NCBI RefSeq assembly: GCF_001305965.1
Contig: NZ_JXQC01000003.1
Location: 3,000,861 to 3,064,860, forward strand
DNA: 64,000 nucleotides
Direction of reading: 5' to 3'
Origin: Erythrobacter sp. SG61-1L
GTDB taxonomy: Bacteria > Pseudomonadota > Alphaproteobacteria > Sphingomonadales > Sphingomonadaceae
Positions 7,792 to 18,144 of this stretch are shown here, piece after piece (position 1 is the first letter of the stretch; each line of letters begins with the position of its first letter). The notes beneath the pieces were generated by a model, which had not been told where the DNA came from, did not search any database, and worked only from the letters and a program-made list of their open reading frames with translations. The position numbers were made by a program, and so were the translations under genes.

Positions 7792-8464
7792 CGCCGCCGG
7801 TGAAGCCGAACACGGCGAAATCGGCGGGCATCGGCGCAGTGGCGGCGATGGCTTCCTTGCCCTCGCGCTCCATCAGCAAGGCCGAGGCGTGCAGCATGGT
7901 GCGCCCCACGCGCGAATCGCGCTTGCCGTAAACAGGATCGCAAACAAGCGGAAAACCGATGCCCGATGCGGCATGGACGCGAATCTGGTGAGTGCGCCCG
8001 GTAACGGGTTTGAATTCCACCAGCGTCACGCCGTTCTGCACGGCGATTCGCCGCCAATGCGTGATGGCGGGCTTGCCCTTGCGCGCCGGGATCATGTGCC
8101 AGCCATCGGCCGCGCTGCTGATCTTGGAGAGGGCCAGTTCCACCGTGCCTTCTTCCTGAGCCACTTCCCCGGCCAGAATGCCCAGATAGGTCTTCTCCAC
8201 CCGACGTTCCTCGAAGGCCTGGGAGAAGCGCTTCAGCGCCCGGGGGTTGCGGGCCAGCAGCAGGCAGCCTGACGTGTCCATATCCAGACGGTGCGCTGGT
8301 GCGGGCGGGCGCTGGAAGCCCAGCTTCAGCTCTTCCAGATGATCGTCCAGCGATTCGCCCCCGGCGCGCGGCCGGTCCAGCGGCATACCGCCGGGCTTGT
8401 CGATCACCAGCGCTTCGGCATCCTCGAACAGGATGCGGTCGGCAAGGTTCGGCCAGCGGCTCAT
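7784..8464 (-). CDS. RluA-family pseudouridine synthase
   Basis: The product has 226 residues. The catalytic motif HRLDMDTSG, with the nucleophilic Asp, lies near residue 59-67. The RTHQIRVHAA motif near residue 160 and the PLVCDPVYG segment follow. It isomerises uridine in rRNA or tRNA. There is no N-terminal S4 domain, so it is a short RluA/TruC-like member and the target site cannot be assigned. Four-base overlaps with the aminotransferase upstream and an overlap with arfB downstream indicate coupling. Confidence 0.9.
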   Translation of the reverse strand: MSRWPNLADRILFEDAEALVIDKPGGMPLDRPRAGGESLDDHLEELKLGFQRPPAPAHRLDMDTSGCLLLARNPRALKRFSQAFEERRVEKTYLGILAGEVAQEEGTVELALSKISSAADGWHMIPARKGKPAITHWRRIAVQNGVTLVEFKPVTGRTHQIRVHAASGIGFPLVCDPVYGKRDSRVGRTMLHASALLMEREGKEAIAATAPMPADFAVFGFTGGDD

Positions 8465-9636
8465 GCCAGTGCTCCTGCGATTCGCCGCATGGCTTCGGCC
8501 AGCACGGCATCGTCGGCGGCAAAGCTGATGCGGAAGCCATCGCGTCCACCGAAGGCCGATGCGGCGACCACGGCCACGCCATGATCGAGCAGGTGCATCG
8601 CCAGTGCTTCATCGTCGCCAAAACGCTCCATCAAGGGAGCAGCGTCGATGAAGCAATAGAAGGCTCCATCGGGCACGGGCGTGGACAGGCCGGGGATCGC
8701 GTTGATCGCGCCAACCACCATGTCGCGCCGCGCGCGGAAGCGCTCACGCCATTCGCCGAGGAACTCCTGCGGCCCTTCGAAGGCGGCCACGGCAGCGGCC
8801 TGGCTGATCGAGGCGGGATTGCCCGAACTGTGTGACTGGAGACGGCCCATGGCGGAGATCAGCCATTCAGGCCCGGTGGCCACGCCGATGCGGAAGCCGG
8901 TCATCGCGTGGCTCTTCGATACGCCCGAGACAGTGCAGATGCGGTCCGCCAGATCGGGGCAGAGATTGGCCAGCGTCGCGTGGGGCTGGCCGGTATAGAT
9001 CAGCGGCGCATAGATATCGTCCGACAGCACCAGCACGCGCGGATGGCGGCGCAGCACTTCGCCGATGCCCAGAAGCATGTCCGCCGGATAGACCGCGCCG
9101 GTGGGATTGCCGGGGCTGTTGAGCATCAGCCACTGCGTCTGCGGCGTGATCAGCGCCTCCACATCGGCGGGGCTGAAACGGAAATTGTCCTTCGCACGGG
9201 TGATCAGCGGAACCACGCGGCCACCGGCAAAGCGGATGATCTGCGGATAGCTGACCCACCACGGCGCAGGCACAATCACTTCCTCACCGGGGCTGAGCGT
9301 GGCCAGCAGCGCATGGAAGATCGCCTGCTTGCCGCCCGCGCTGACGATCACATTCTTCGGATCGGCATCGATCCCCAGATCGCGCTTGTAGTGGAGCGCG
9401 GCGGCTTCCTTCAGCCGCATCGTGCCGGTGACAGGGGTATATTTCGTGTGCCCCGCATCCAGCGCGGCCTTGGCCGCCGCGATTACATGGGCAGGCGTGG
9501 CGAAATCCGGCTCGCCCACGGAAAGGGAGATGATGTCACGCCCCTGTTCGCGCAGTTCGGTCGCGCGGTCGGTCATGGCCGTGGTGCGCGAAGGCTCGAT
9601 CCGGGAGAGCGCCTGCGAAAGGTGCGGCGAACTCAT
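8461..9636 (-). CDS. class I/II PLP-dependent aminotransferase (aspartate aminotransferase type)
   Basis: The enzyme has 391 residues. The PLP-binding layout is complete: SVGEPDFATP near the N-terminus, SAGGKQAI for the phosphate, NSPGNPTG, the SDDIYAPL loop, and the Schiff-base lysine in SGVSKSHAMTGFRIG. The SKSHAMTG form and length match subgroup I-gamma aspartate/prephenate aminotransferases of alphaproteobacteria. It overlaps the fused pabBC gene and the pseudouridine synthase by 4 bases each. Amino-donor preference cannot be read from sequence. Confidence 0.88.
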   Translation of the reverse strand: MSSPHLSQALSRIEPSRTTAMTDRATELREQGRDIISLSVGEPDFATPAHVIAAAKAALDAGHTKYTPVTGTMRLKEAAALHYKRDLGIDADPKNVIVSAGGKQAIFHALLATLSPGEEVIVPAPWWVSYPQIIRFAGGRVVPLITRAKDNFRFSPADVEALITPQTQWLMLNSPGNPTGAVYPADMLLGIGEVLRRHPRVLVLSDDIYAPLIYTGQPHATLANLCPDLADRICTVSGVSKSHAMTGFRIGVATGPEWLISAMGRLQSHSSGNPASISQAAAVAAFEGPQEFLGEWRERFRARRDMVVGAINAIPGLSTPVPDGAFYCFIDAAPLMERFGDDEALAMHLLDHGVAVVAASAFGGRDGFRISFAADDAVLAEAMRRIAGALA

Positions 9637-11444
9637 TGGCCATTCTCCATCAATTGCGCGGCCATCAGCCCGCGCGTGGCATTGCCCAGCAGGAAACCGC
9701 CTGCAAGATCGGCCAGCGTCAGTTCCGCTTCCACCGCCTTGCCCGCTTCGATCAGCGACCGGCGCAGCACGCCGGGAAGCAGGCCGAGTCTGAGCGGCGG
9801 AGTCAGCAGCATCCCGTCGCGTTGGACAAAGATATTGGTGAAGCTGCCTTCGGTAACCAGCCCATCGTCGCGCAGCAGCAGGGCCTCGTTTGCGCCGGAC
9901 TGCTTCGCCAGATCGAAAGCCATTTCATAAAAGGCGCGATCCGTGGATTTATGGCGCAGGCGCCAGTCCCCGGTGACGACCGGCAGCGGCACCGGCGCGC
10001 AGCGCATCGGGCCGGTGGCAGGCGCGGGCATGGGCGTGGTTTCCAGCGAAGTGGCCCCGCCGCGGGCCAGCAGCAGGCGCAGCTTGGCGGGTTCTTCCAG
10101 TTCGAAGCACAGCGCCTGAATCTGATTGCGCGTCGCGTGGCGATCGAAGGCGAAGCCCAGTTCGGCGGCGCTGGCCTTCAACCGTTCCAGATGGAGCTCC
10201 AGCAGCGGAATGCCCTTTTCGGGATCGAAGCCCATCGTCTCGATCAGGTCGAACCCGGCGGCGGCCTGCCGCACGAAATCGGCCTTCACCAGGCATTCGC
10301 GCCATTCGGACATGGCCGTGCTGTCAGCCACGATAGCCCCGCCCACGCCCATCACTGCCGTACCCCGGCCGTTTTCTTCAGGCGTCAGGCGGATGGTGCG
10401 GATGGCCACGTTGAAGGCAGCATCGCCATTCGCGTCGATCCGGCCGATGGCGCCGCAATAGGGGCCGCGCACGTCGCGTTCCGTTTCGTCGATCAGTTCC
10501 ATTGCGCGGATTTTCGGCGCCCCGGTGATCGAACCGCAGGGGAAGAGCGCGCCGATCATGTCCATCGCGCCCAGCCCCGGCTGCAATTGCGCGCAGACCG
10601 TGGTCGTCATGGTGTGGACGGTGGGATAGGTTTCCACCAGGAACGGCTTTTCCACGCGCACTGTGCCGGCCACGGCCACGCGGCTGAGATCGTTGCGCAT
10701 CAGGTCAACGATCATCAGATTTTCGGCCCGGTCTTTCACCGAAGCGGCCAGCTCCTCCGCCAGCGCGGCGTCTTCCTCCGCGTCGCGCCCGCGCGGGCGG
10801 GTGCCCTTCATCGGCTTGCAGCGCGCGGCATCGCCCTTCAGGCTGAAGAACAGTTCCGGGCTGAACGACAGCAGCCAGTGCGATCCGTCGAAGATCACCC
10901 CGCCATAGCCCGCATTGGCCGAGGGGCGAATCGCCCCATACAGCGCCAGCGGATCGCCCCGGGTGGAACCCGAAAGCTGCATGGTGAAATTGGCCTGATA
11001 GATGTCGCCCGCCTGGATCGCATCCTGCAGGCGATTGAACTGTTCGATATAGGCGCCGGTGGAAATCTGCGGCTGCATCGGGCCGATGGAAGGCGGCAGC
11101 CCGGCTTCGGCATGGTCTTCCAGCCAGCGCGGCACATCGGCGGCGGGGATGATCTGCGGATCGCCGAACAGCGCCAGCCAGACGAGCGGCCCCGCCCCGC
11201 CGGTGCGAGGCTCTGCCAGCGGCATCAGCCGGGCTTCCAGTGCAAGTCCCGCCTCATATGCTAAATATCCGGCCAGCGTGCCGCCCTGCTCGCGCCGGGC
11301 AGCCTCAGCCGCTTCCAGCACGGGGGACACTTCCTCCGGGCGGCGCGCGACAAAGATCGCGCGCGGGTTCTCGAACAGTTGCGCGTCGCTCGCACCATGC
11401 TCGCGCGCGTCATCGAACAGGACAAAGGGTTGCCGCGTGGCCAT
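9633..11444 (-). CDS. pabBC: fused aminodeoxychorismate synthase component I / 4-amino-4-deoxychorismate lyase
   Basis: The fusion has 603 residues. Residues 1 to about 400 are the chorismate-binding PabB part, with KPMKGTRPRG, MIVDLMRNDLSRV and PCGSITGAPK. From about 410, after FDLIETMGFD, a PabC / branched-chain-aminotransferase IV fold follows, ending LLPGVLRRSLIE and GNATRGLMAA. Together they make 4-aminobenzoate for folate from chorismate; the glutaminase PabA is not in the window. The ATG at 11444 is preferred to the first in-frame start at 11525, which would overlap the presumed promoter of the divergent ATPase gene. The 3' end overlaps the aminotransferase start. Confidence 0.9.
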   Translation of the reverse strand: MATRQPFVLFDDAREHGASDAQLFENPRAIFVARRPEEVSPVLEAAEAARREQGGTLAGYLAYEAGLALEARLMPLAEPRTGGAGPLVWLALFGDPQIIPAADVPRWLEDHAEAGLPPSIGPMQPQISTGAYIEQFNRLQDAIQAGDIYQANFTMQLSGSTRGDPLALYGAIRPSANAGYGGVIFDGSHWLLSFSPELFFSLKGDAARCKPMKGTRPRGRDAEEDAALAEELAASVKDRAENLMIVDLMRNDLSRVAVAGTVRVEKPFLVETYPTVHTMTTTVCAQLQPGLGAMDMIGALFPCGSITGAPKIRAMELIDETERDVRGPYCGAIGRIDANGDAAFNVAIRTIRLTPEENGRGTAVMGVGGAIVADSTAMSEWRECLVKADFVRQAAAGFDLIETMGFDPEKGIPLLELHLERLKASAAELGFAFDRHATRNQIQALCFELEEPAKLRLLLARGGATSLETTPMPAPATGPMRCAPVPLPVVTGDWRLRHKSTDRAFYEMAFDLAKQSGANEALLLRDDGLVTEGSFTNIFVQRDGMLLTPPLRLGLLPGVLRRSLIEAGKAVEAELTLADLAGGFLLGNATRGLMAAQLMENGQ

Positions 11445-11545
11445 GCGCCCGGCTTTAGTAAGTTTCCCGCGCAAGTCGAGCGCTTGACCGCGCCCAAGTG
11501 CATCCGCATCACCATGCGGCAGCAAATTCAGGGAGCCGGATATCC

Positions 11546-13144
11546 ATGGCAGACATCTTCATCGGACTTGGCGCCAATGGTGAAAGGCAGGTGCTCACCC
11601 TGTCGCGCGCGAACCGCCACGGGTTGATCGCGGGCGCGACCGGCACCGGCAAGACCGTGACCCTGCAGGGCATTGCCGAAAGCTTTTCCGCCGAGGGCGT
11701 TCCCGTTTTCGTGGCGGATGTGAAGGGCGATCTTTCCGGCATCTCCATGGCCGGATCGCCCACTTTCAAGAATGCCGACAAGCTGGAGGCGCGGGCGAAA
11801 GAACTGGGCATGGATGATTATGCCTATTCCGATAATCCGGCGGTGTTCTGGGATCTCTATGGCGAACAGGGCCATCCCATCCGCACCACGATCAGCGAAA
11901 TGGGCCCGCTGCTGCTTTCCCGCCTGATGGACCTCAATGAAACGCAGGAAGGCGTGCTGAACATCGTGTTCCGCTATGCCGACGAACAGGGCCTGCTGCT
12001 GCTCGATCTGGAAGATTTGCAGGCGATGCTGGCCCATGCGGTGGAAAATGCCGGGGAACTTTCCGCTAAATACGGCAATGTCACCAAGGCCAGCGTGGGC
12101 ACGATCCAGCGCGCGCTACTGACGCTGGACAGCCAGGGCGGGGCGCAGTTCTTCGGAGAGCCCGCACTGGAGATAAACGATTTCCTGCAGGTGGACGATC
12201 AGGGGCGCGGCTACATCAATGTGCTGGCCGCCGACAAATTGATGCGCAGCCCCAAGCTCTACGCCACCTTCCTGCTGTGGCTGCTGGCAGAACTGTTCGA
12301 GACGCTGCCCGAAGTTGGCGACCCGGAAAAGCCGAAGCTGGTGTTCTTCTTTGATGAGGCACACCTGCTGTTCGACGATGCGCCCAAGGCTTTGCAGGAA
12401 AAGATCGAACAGGTGGTGCGCCTGATCCGGTCCAAGGGCGTGGGCGTCTATTTCGTTACCCAGAACCCGATCGACATTCCCGAGGAAGTGGCGGGCCAGT
12501 TGGGCAACCGCGTGCAGCATGCCCTGCGCGCCTTCACGCCGCGCGATCAGAAGGCGATCAAGGCCGCTGCCGAAACCTTCCGCATCAACCCCGATCTGAA
12601 CGTGGCTCAGGCGATCACCGAACTGAAAGTGGGCGAGGCACTGGTTTCCACTCTGCTGGAAGACGGCGCGCCCTCCATCGTGCAGCGCACTCTGGTAAAG
12701 CCGCCCCGCTCGCGCCTCGGCCCCGTGACCGAGAAGGAGCGTGCCATCATCCGTTCGATCAGCCCGGTGGACGGGAAGTATGATGAGCGCGTCGATCGGG
12801 AAAGCGCTGAGGAAGTGCTGGCCCAGAAGGCCGCCGACGCCGCCGCAACCGCACAGGAAGTGGCCGAAAAGGGCAAGGAAGAAGTGGCGAAGCGGGAGCG
12901 CAAGTCCACCAGCATCTGGGACGGGCTTGGCGGCAAGGTGACCAAGGCCGCCGTGGGCGCCGCCGCAGCTTCGGCCGGCTCGATCCTCGCCAGTTCGATC
13001 CAGGGCAAGAAGAGCCGGGCCAATCCGCAGGCCAGCGCCGCCAGTGCGGCGGCGGGCACTGTTGCAACAGAGATCGGCAAGGCTTTTGGCGTGCCGGGCC
13101 TAGGTCGCTTCGCGCGCAATCTGATCGGCGGGCTGATGCGGTAG
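11546..13144 (+). CDS. DUF853 HerA-like helicase/ATPase
   Basis: The protein has 532 residues from the ATG at 11546, chosen because GGGAG stands ten bases before it. Walker A (GATGTGKT) is near residue 35, Walker B (FFFDEAH) near 267, and the finger-like VTQNPIDIP follows. DUF853 proteins form HerA/FtsK-type ring ATPases; their physiological role in proteobacteria is not settled. The C-terminal 120 residues are Lys/Ala/Glu-rich with a Gly/Ala helical end. It is divergent from pabBC with a gap of about 100 bases. Confidence 0.88.
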   Translation: MADIFIGLGANGERQVLTLSRANRHGLIAGATGTGKTVTLQGIAESFSAEGVPVFVADVKGDLSGISMAGSPTFKNADKLEARAKELGMDDYAYSDNPAVFWDLYGEQGHPIRTTISEMGPLLLSRLMDLNETQEGVLNIVFRYADEQGLLLLDLEDLQAMLAHAVENAGELSAKYGNVTKASVGTIQRALLTLDSQGGAQFFGEPALEINDFLQVDDQGRGYINVLAADKLMRSPKLYATFLLWLLAELFETLPEVGDPEKPKLVFFFDEAHLLFDDAPKALQEKIEQVVRLIRSKGVGVYFVTQNPIDIPEEVAGQLGNRVQHALRAFTPRDQKAIKAAAETFRINPDLNVAQAITELKVGEALVSTLLEDGAPSIVQRTLVKPPRSRLGPVTEKERAIIRSISPVDGKYDERVDRESAEEVLAQKAADAAATAQEVAEKGKEEVAKRERKSTSIWDGLGGKVTKAAVGAAAASAGSILASSIQGKKSRANPQASAASAAAGTVATEIGKAFGVPGLGRFARNLIGGLMR

Positions 13145-13254
13145 GCAAGCCCTTCGTCGATCCCTGACGCTGCCTAACGAAAGTTACGGTTGAAATCGGC
13201 TGGCATTTAAGGTGAGGCAGGGGGATTCCCGTTCGTCACCGAAAAGGCCCCCCG

Positions 13255-15933
13255 ATGCGCGCCAGACTGCTTGCTGCCTCCTTCCTCGTCTCCGCCTTCG
13301 CCTGCGGGGCACAGCCTGCCTTGGCGCAGGAAAAGTCTGCCGAGGTCGCGGCTGTCGAGGCGCTCGGCCCCGTGCCGGCCGGCCGGCTGACCGATGCGGT
13401 GGTGCCTTCGGCCTATCGGCTGGATCTGGTGATCGATCCTGCGCGCGAGGCCTATTCCGGCCGCACGCAGATCGATGTGACGATTGCCCGGCCCGCAACC
13501 TATATCGACCTGCACGGCCTCGATCTCACCATGCTTTCCGCCACGGCGACCATCGGGGGCAAGGCCTATGCCGGGCGCTGGACCCAGCTCGATGAAACAG
13601 GCGTGGGCCGGCTGGTGTTCGACGAGCAGCTTCCGGCGGGCGAGGCCGTGCTGGAATTCACTTACACCCATCACTTCAATGAAGGCCCGGCGGGCATCTT
13701 CCGTACTAAGGTGGGCGATCAGTGGTTTGCGTGGACGCAGTTCGAATCGATCGACGCGCGCCAGGCCTTCCCTTCGTTTGACGAGCCGGGCTTCAAGGTG
13801 CACTTCACCGTAACCCTGCGCACGCCGCGCGGGCTGGTTGCCGTGTCGAACACGCCAGAGGTTTCCAGCAGCACGGACGGCGAGTGGGACGTGCACCATT
13901 ATGCCCAGACCAAGCCGCTGCCGACCTATCTGGCGGCCTTCATGGTCGGCCCGTTCTCGGTTGCCGAAGGGACGATCCCGGCCACGCCGGAACGGCCCGC
14001 CCCGCTTGCCCAGCGCCTGATCACCACGCCGCAAAATGCCGGGCAGAGCGACTTCGCTCTGGATGCAACAGCCAGGATCATTCCGCTGCTGGAACGCTAT
14101 TTCGGCATTCCGTATCCTTATGAAAAGCTTGACCAGATCACCTCGCCGATCATGCCCGGCGCGATGGAGAATGCGGGCGCGGTGCTTTATGCAGATCAGA
14201 TCGTCATGCTGGACGAAAGCGCGCCGGTTTCATCCAAGCGGGTGGCGGGCATGGTGCTGGCACATGAGCTGGGCCATCAGTGGTTCGGCGATCTCGTCAC
14301 GCCCGAATGGTGGGATGATATCTGGCTGAACGAAAGCTTCGCCAACTGGGTGGGCTATTACGTCGCCGATCAGTGGCGGCCCGATCTGCGCGTGTGGGAA
14401 GGCGCGCTGGGCGAAGGCTTCGAAGCGATGGATACCGATGCGCTGGTGGCCGGTCGGCCGATCCGTGAGCCGATCCTGACCAATGGCCAGATCGATGCGG
14501 CCTTCGATACGATCACCTATGGCAAGGGCGGCCATGTCATTGCGATGATCGCCGCCTTCATGGGCGAGGAGAAGTTCCGCGCCGGTGTGCACCAGCACCT
14601 TACCAACCATGCCTTCGCCAATGCCACGGGCGACGATTTCTTTTCCGCCCTGGCAGGCGCTGCGGGCGATCCGCGCATTGTTTCGGCGATGAAGAGCTTT
14701 GTCGAACAGCAGGGCGTGCCGCTGGTTACCGTCAGCGGTTCGCAGGGCACCTACACAGTCAGCCAGAGCCGCTATGTCCGCTATGGCAGCAAGGGGCCGG
14801 ATGTGCAGTGGCAAGTGCCCTTGTGCATGCGGACAATAGGTTCGGCGGCGGAGCGCAAGTGCGAACTGCTGGCCGACAAGTCGATGCCCTTCGCGATTGC
14901 GGGTGATGGGGCGCTGCTGCCCAACGCCGGGGGCACGGGCTATTACCGGTTCGAACTGCCCGCCGAAGAATGGGACAGGCTGATCGCCACTGCCGATACT
15001 CTGACCGGGGGTGAAGCACAGGCCGTGGCGGACAGCCTGCGGGCCAGCTACCTCGCCGGGCGCGCCAGCCCGGAACAGCTGATTGCCCTGACCCGCAAGC
15101 TGGCAGCCAATCCCGATTCCTACGCCTTCGCGGAAGCCGGGTCGACGCTGGCCCTGCTCGACACGGGCGGATCGCTGGAAGGAAAATCCGAAGAGGCATT
15201 CCGCCAACTGGTAGACGGCCTTTATGCAAGCCAGCTCAAGGAGATCGGCTTCGATCCCCGGCGCGGGGCCTATGCCGGTGCCGATGCAGAAACGAGCGAA
15301 CGGCGCGACCGGCTCGTCACCCGCCTGACCAGCGCGGCGCATGACGCGGGCGTGCGCGCAACCCTGCTCAATGCGGCTCGGGCCTATCTGGGCGGGGATC
15401 AGGCGGCGCTGGACGATGCCTTCATGGCCGATGCGCTGGCCGTCTATATCGACGAAGGGGATCTTGCCAGAGTGAAGGATCTGGCGGGCAAGGCGCTCGC
15501 CTCGCAGGATCCGGTGTTCCGCCCGGCCGCCCTCGGCGCGCTGGCGGGCAAGGGCGATGCGAAGATCGCGGACTGGCTGCTCAACGGCTTTAAGGATGAA
15601 AGGCTGCGACCCACCGAAAAGCTGCGTCTGATCACCGGCGTGTTGCGCCGCGAGAAGACGCGCGATTTCGGCGCAGAATGGCTGCGCACCAATTATCGCG
15701 ATCTGGTGCAGCAGATGGGCGGCATTTTCGTGACCCGTTCGATCCCGGGCATGCTGTCCGGCTTCTGCTCGGCCAAGCGGGCAAGCGAGTTTGAAAGCCA
15801 GTTCGGCGAACTGGTGGCCAATACGCCCGCGCAATTGCCCTTTGAGCGCACGATGGAAGAAGTGCGCGATTGCGATGCGCTGGTTGCCGCGCGCGGGGAA
15901 GCGGCCCGTGCGGCGGTGCTGTCCGCAAAGTAG
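13255..15933 (+). CDS. secreted M1-family zinc aminopeptidase
   Basis: The protein has 892 residues. A signal peptide (about 1-24, ending PALAQ) predicts a periplasmic or exported enzyme. The substrate-anchoring GAMENAG lies near residue 302, the zinc site HELGHQW near 337, and the third ligand Glu in NESFANW. The C-terminal half is the helical ERAP1-like domain. It removes N-terminal amino acids from peptides. Its 3' end converges on the histidine kinase with only 9 bases between. Confidence 0.92.
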   Translation: MRARLLAASFLVSAFACGAQPALAQEKSAEVAAVEALGPVPAGRLTDAVVPSAYRLDLVIDPAREAYSGRTQIDVTIARPATYIDLHGLDLTMLSATATIGGKAYAGRWTQLDETGVGRLVFDEQLPAGEAVLEFTYTHHFNEGPAGIFRTKVGDQWFAWTQFESIDARQAFPSFDEPGFKVHFTVTLRTPRGLVAVSNTPEVSSSTDGEWDVHHYAQTKPLPTYLAAFMVGPFSVAEGTIPATPERPAPLAQRLITTPQNAGQSDFALDATARIIPLLERYFGIPYPYEKLDQITSPIMPGAMENAGAVLYADQIVMLDESAPVSSKRVAGMVLAHELGHQWFGDLVTPEWWDDIWLNESFANWVGYYVADQWRPDLRVWEGALGEGFEAMDTDALVAGRPIREPILTNGQIDAAFDTITYGKGGHVIAMIAAFMGEEKFRAGVHQHLTNHAFANATGDDFFSALAGAAGDPRIVSAMKSFVEQQGVPLVTVSGSQGTYTVSQSRYVRYGSKGPDVQWQVPLCMRTIGSAAERKCELLADKSMPFAIAGDGALLPNAGGTGYYRFELPAEEWDRLIATADTLTGGEAQAVADSLRASYLAGRASPEQLIALTRKLAANPDSYAFAEAGSTLALLDTGGSLEGKSEEAFRQLVDGLYASQLKEIGFDPRRGAYAGADAETSERRDRLVTRLTSAAHDAGVRATLLNAARAYLGGDQAALDDAFMADALAVYIDEGDLARVKDLAGKALASQDPVFRPAALGALAGKGDAKIADWLLNGFKDERLRPTEKLRLITGVLRREKTRDFGAEWLRTNYRDLVQQMGGIFVTRSIPGMLSGFCSAKRASEFESQFGELVANTPAQLPFERTMEEVRDCDALVAARGEAARAAVLSAK

Positions 15934-15942
15934 GTAGGGGGC

Positions 15943-17379
15943 TCAGGCCAGCGGAACGCGGATTTCGGCGGTCAGGCCAATTACCTCGCCGCCGGGGCCG
16001 TGGCGATTGACAAGGCGCAGGCTGCCATCGTGCTGATCCGCAATCGCGCGGGCCAGCGTCAGGCCAAGGCCCGATCCGCCTGTGCCGCGATTGCGGGAGC
16101 TTTCGCCCCGGCGGAACGGTTCCATCATCGCGCCGATCTCGTGTTCGGGAATGCCGGGGCCATCGTCTTCCACGCGCAGCACGGCCATGCGGCCTTCGCG
16201 TAGCAGGGAAACGCGTGCCTTGCCCCCGCCATAGCGCAGGGCATTGGCCACCAGATTGCGCAGGGCGCGGCGCAGCCAGGTGGTGCGGATCAGCGCGGCG
16301 ATGCGGCTGGTTTCGCCGAATTCCACATCCTCGCCCATATCCTCGAACTCCTCCACCACCGATGCCGTCAGGGCGGCAAGATCGGTGGTTTCGGGCTGGT
16401 CCGACGGGCGGCCGACACGGGCGAGCGACAGGATGTCGTCCAGCGTGCGGGTGATGTCTTCGATCGTGGCGGCCATGCGGTCGCGCTCGGTCGGGTCTTC
16501 CACGGATTCGATGCGCACGCGCAGCGCAGCCAGCGGGGTCTTCAGATCGTGACCGATGGCGCCCAGCATCACGTCCTTTTCGTCCAGCAGGGCGGCAATG
16601 CGGGCTTCCATCTCGTTATGGGCCTCGATCAGGCGGCGCGTGTCGTCCGGCCCGGCGGGTTGCAACTGCCCATCCGTCTCACGCGTGCGGGCGAATTGTT
16701 CCATGCGCCGCGTCAGGGCGGCCAGCGGCCGGGTGATGCGGCGCAGCAGCAGGGCAAGGCCGCCAACCAGCACGGCATAGATAATCATGGTCTGCCCGAT
16801 GATCCCGCCCAGCGCACCCGGTTCGGGCGCAGGGTGGGGCATGCGGGCCACGGTCCAGTCCTTCTCGCCCTTGCGCTGGAGGCCGGCGACAATCAGATCG
16901 CGTTCGGCCCAGTCCGGGCGGACACGCCACCTGTCCGTGTCGCGCAGGCGCTGTTCCACATAGGGGTCGTCCGACACGTTGCGGCTCGTCACCACAAGTT
17001 GGGCAGGTTCGATTCCCTGTTCGGCCAAAATGGCGCGCAATTGTTCTTCACGCGCGGCGTCGCGCATCTCGCCGGGGTGAAGCGGATTGTCTGCCGTATG
17101 TTCCACACGCAGGCGCTGCCAGCGGCGGGGCCGGTCTTCATCGCGGCGTTCAATCTCTCGCTTGTCCTGCGATGCGTGGTTCGGCTCTGTCTCGCGGTAA
17201 TCGATGCGCGGTTCGGAAACGAGCTGGAAGGCGAGGCCATTGGCCACGCCCATCTGCCGGCGCTGTTCGGACGCGCGATAGAGCAGGGCAGCGGAAATCG
17301 CCTGCGCCACCAGCAGGGCCACGGCCACCGCCAGCAGCATTTGGCCCAGCAGGCTGCGAGGATAGAGGCGCAGCTTCAC
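15943..17379 (-). CDS. sensor histidine kinase (HAMP, EnvZ-type)
   Basis: The protein has 478 residues. It has an N-terminal membrane segment (about 10-32), a periplasmic sensor region with a highly charged stretch (residues 65-110), a second membrane segment (about 196-214), then HAMP. The phospho-acceptor H-box is GHDLKTPLAALRVRIE, followed by NLVANALRY (N box), EDDGPGIP (G1) and GGSGLGL (G2). It overlaps the response regulator gene by 4 bases. The signal is unknown. Confidence 0.92.
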   Translation of the reverse strand: MKLRLYPRSLLGQMLLAVAVALLVAQAISAALLYRASEQRRQMGVANGLAFQLVSEPRIDYRETEPNHASQDKREIERRDEDRPRRWQRLRVEHTADNPLHPGEMRDAAREEQLRAILAEQGIEPAQLVVTSRNVSDDPYVEQRLRDTDRWRVRPDWAERDLIVAGLQRKGEKDWTVARMPHPAPEPGALGGIIGQTMIIYAVLVGGLALLLRRITRPLAALTRRMEQFARTRETDGQLQPAGPDDTRRLIEAHNEMEARIAALLDEKDVMLGAIGHDLKTPLAALRVRIESVEDPTERDRMAATIEDITRTLDDILSLARVGRPSDQPETTDLAALTASVVEEFEDMGEDVEFGETSRIAALIRTTWLRRALRNLVANALRYGGGKARVSLLREGRMAVLRVEDDGPGIPEHEIGAMMEPFRRGESSRNRGTGGSGLGLTLARAIADQHDGSLRLVNRHGPGGEVIGLTAEIRVPLA

Positions 17380-18119
17380 GTGCCGGTTCCCGGCAGAGTG
17401 CGCCGCACGTCCGTTGCCAGCACATAGCCGCCGCCGCGCACGGTCTGGATCAGGCGCGGTTCGCGCGAATCCACTTCGATCTTGCGGCGCAGGCGGCTCA
17501 CCTGGTTGTCGACCGCGCGATCGAACAGATGCGCTTCGCGGCCCTGCACCATGTCCAGCAGGCGGTCGCGGTCCATCACCTGGCGCGGATGGTCGAGAAA
17601 GGCGACCAGCAGGCGGAACTCGGCCGAGGAAATCGGCACCAGCACCCCTTGCGGGTCGATCAGGCGGCGCTTGACCGGATCAAGCCGCCAGCCTTCGAAT
17701 TCGTAATGTGCATCTTCCTGCGGCACGGGGCCGCCGCGTGTGGCGCGGCGCAGCACGCTCTTGATCCGGGCGACCAGTTCGCGCGGCTCGAAGGGCTTCA
17801 CCACGTAATCGTCCGCCCCGATTTCAAGGCCGACGATCCGATCCATCGCCTCGCCCTTGGCGGTCAGCAGGATAACGGGAAGTTCCTTCGCCTCGGTCAG
17901 GTGGCGGCAGAGCGAAAGGCCGTCCTCGCCGGGCATCATGATGTCCAGCAGCACAAGCTCCGGTGTCTGGCTGAGCAGCACGGTGCGTGCTTCCGCTGCG
18001 CTGGCGGCCTGGGTCACGGCAAACCCCTGGCGGATGAGATATTCCGCCAGGGGCTCGCGCAGGCCCGGTTCGTCGTCCACCAGCAGGATGCGGATCGGTG
18101 CCGCATTCTCGCTCGTCAT
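17376..18119 (-). CDS. OmpR-family response regulator
   Basis: The protein has 247 residues. The receiver domain has the acidic pocket VDDE, the phospho-acceptor Asp in LVLLDIMMPG, the Thr of LLTAK and the Lys of VVKPFEPRE. The C-terminal winged helix ends in the usual NQVSRLRRKIE and IQTVRGGGYVL. It forms a pair with the overlapping histidine kinase downstream. The EF-hand gene ends 25 bases upstream, so a joint transcript is possible. Confidence 0.92.
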   Translation of the reverse strand: MTSENAAPIRILLVDDEPGLREPLAEYLIRQGFAVTQAASAAEARTVLLSQTPELVLLDIMMPGEDGLSLCRHLTEAKELPVILLTAKGEAMDRIVGLEIGADDYVVKPFEPRELVARIKSVLRRATRGGPVPQEDAHYEFEGWRLDPVKRRLIDPQGVLVPISSAEFRLLVAFLDHPRQVMDRDRLLDMVQGREAHLFDRAVDNQVSRLRRKIEVDSREPRLIQTVRGGGYVLATDVRRTLPGTGT

Positions 18120-18144
18120 ATCGCGCCCCCTTGTGCCTTACTGA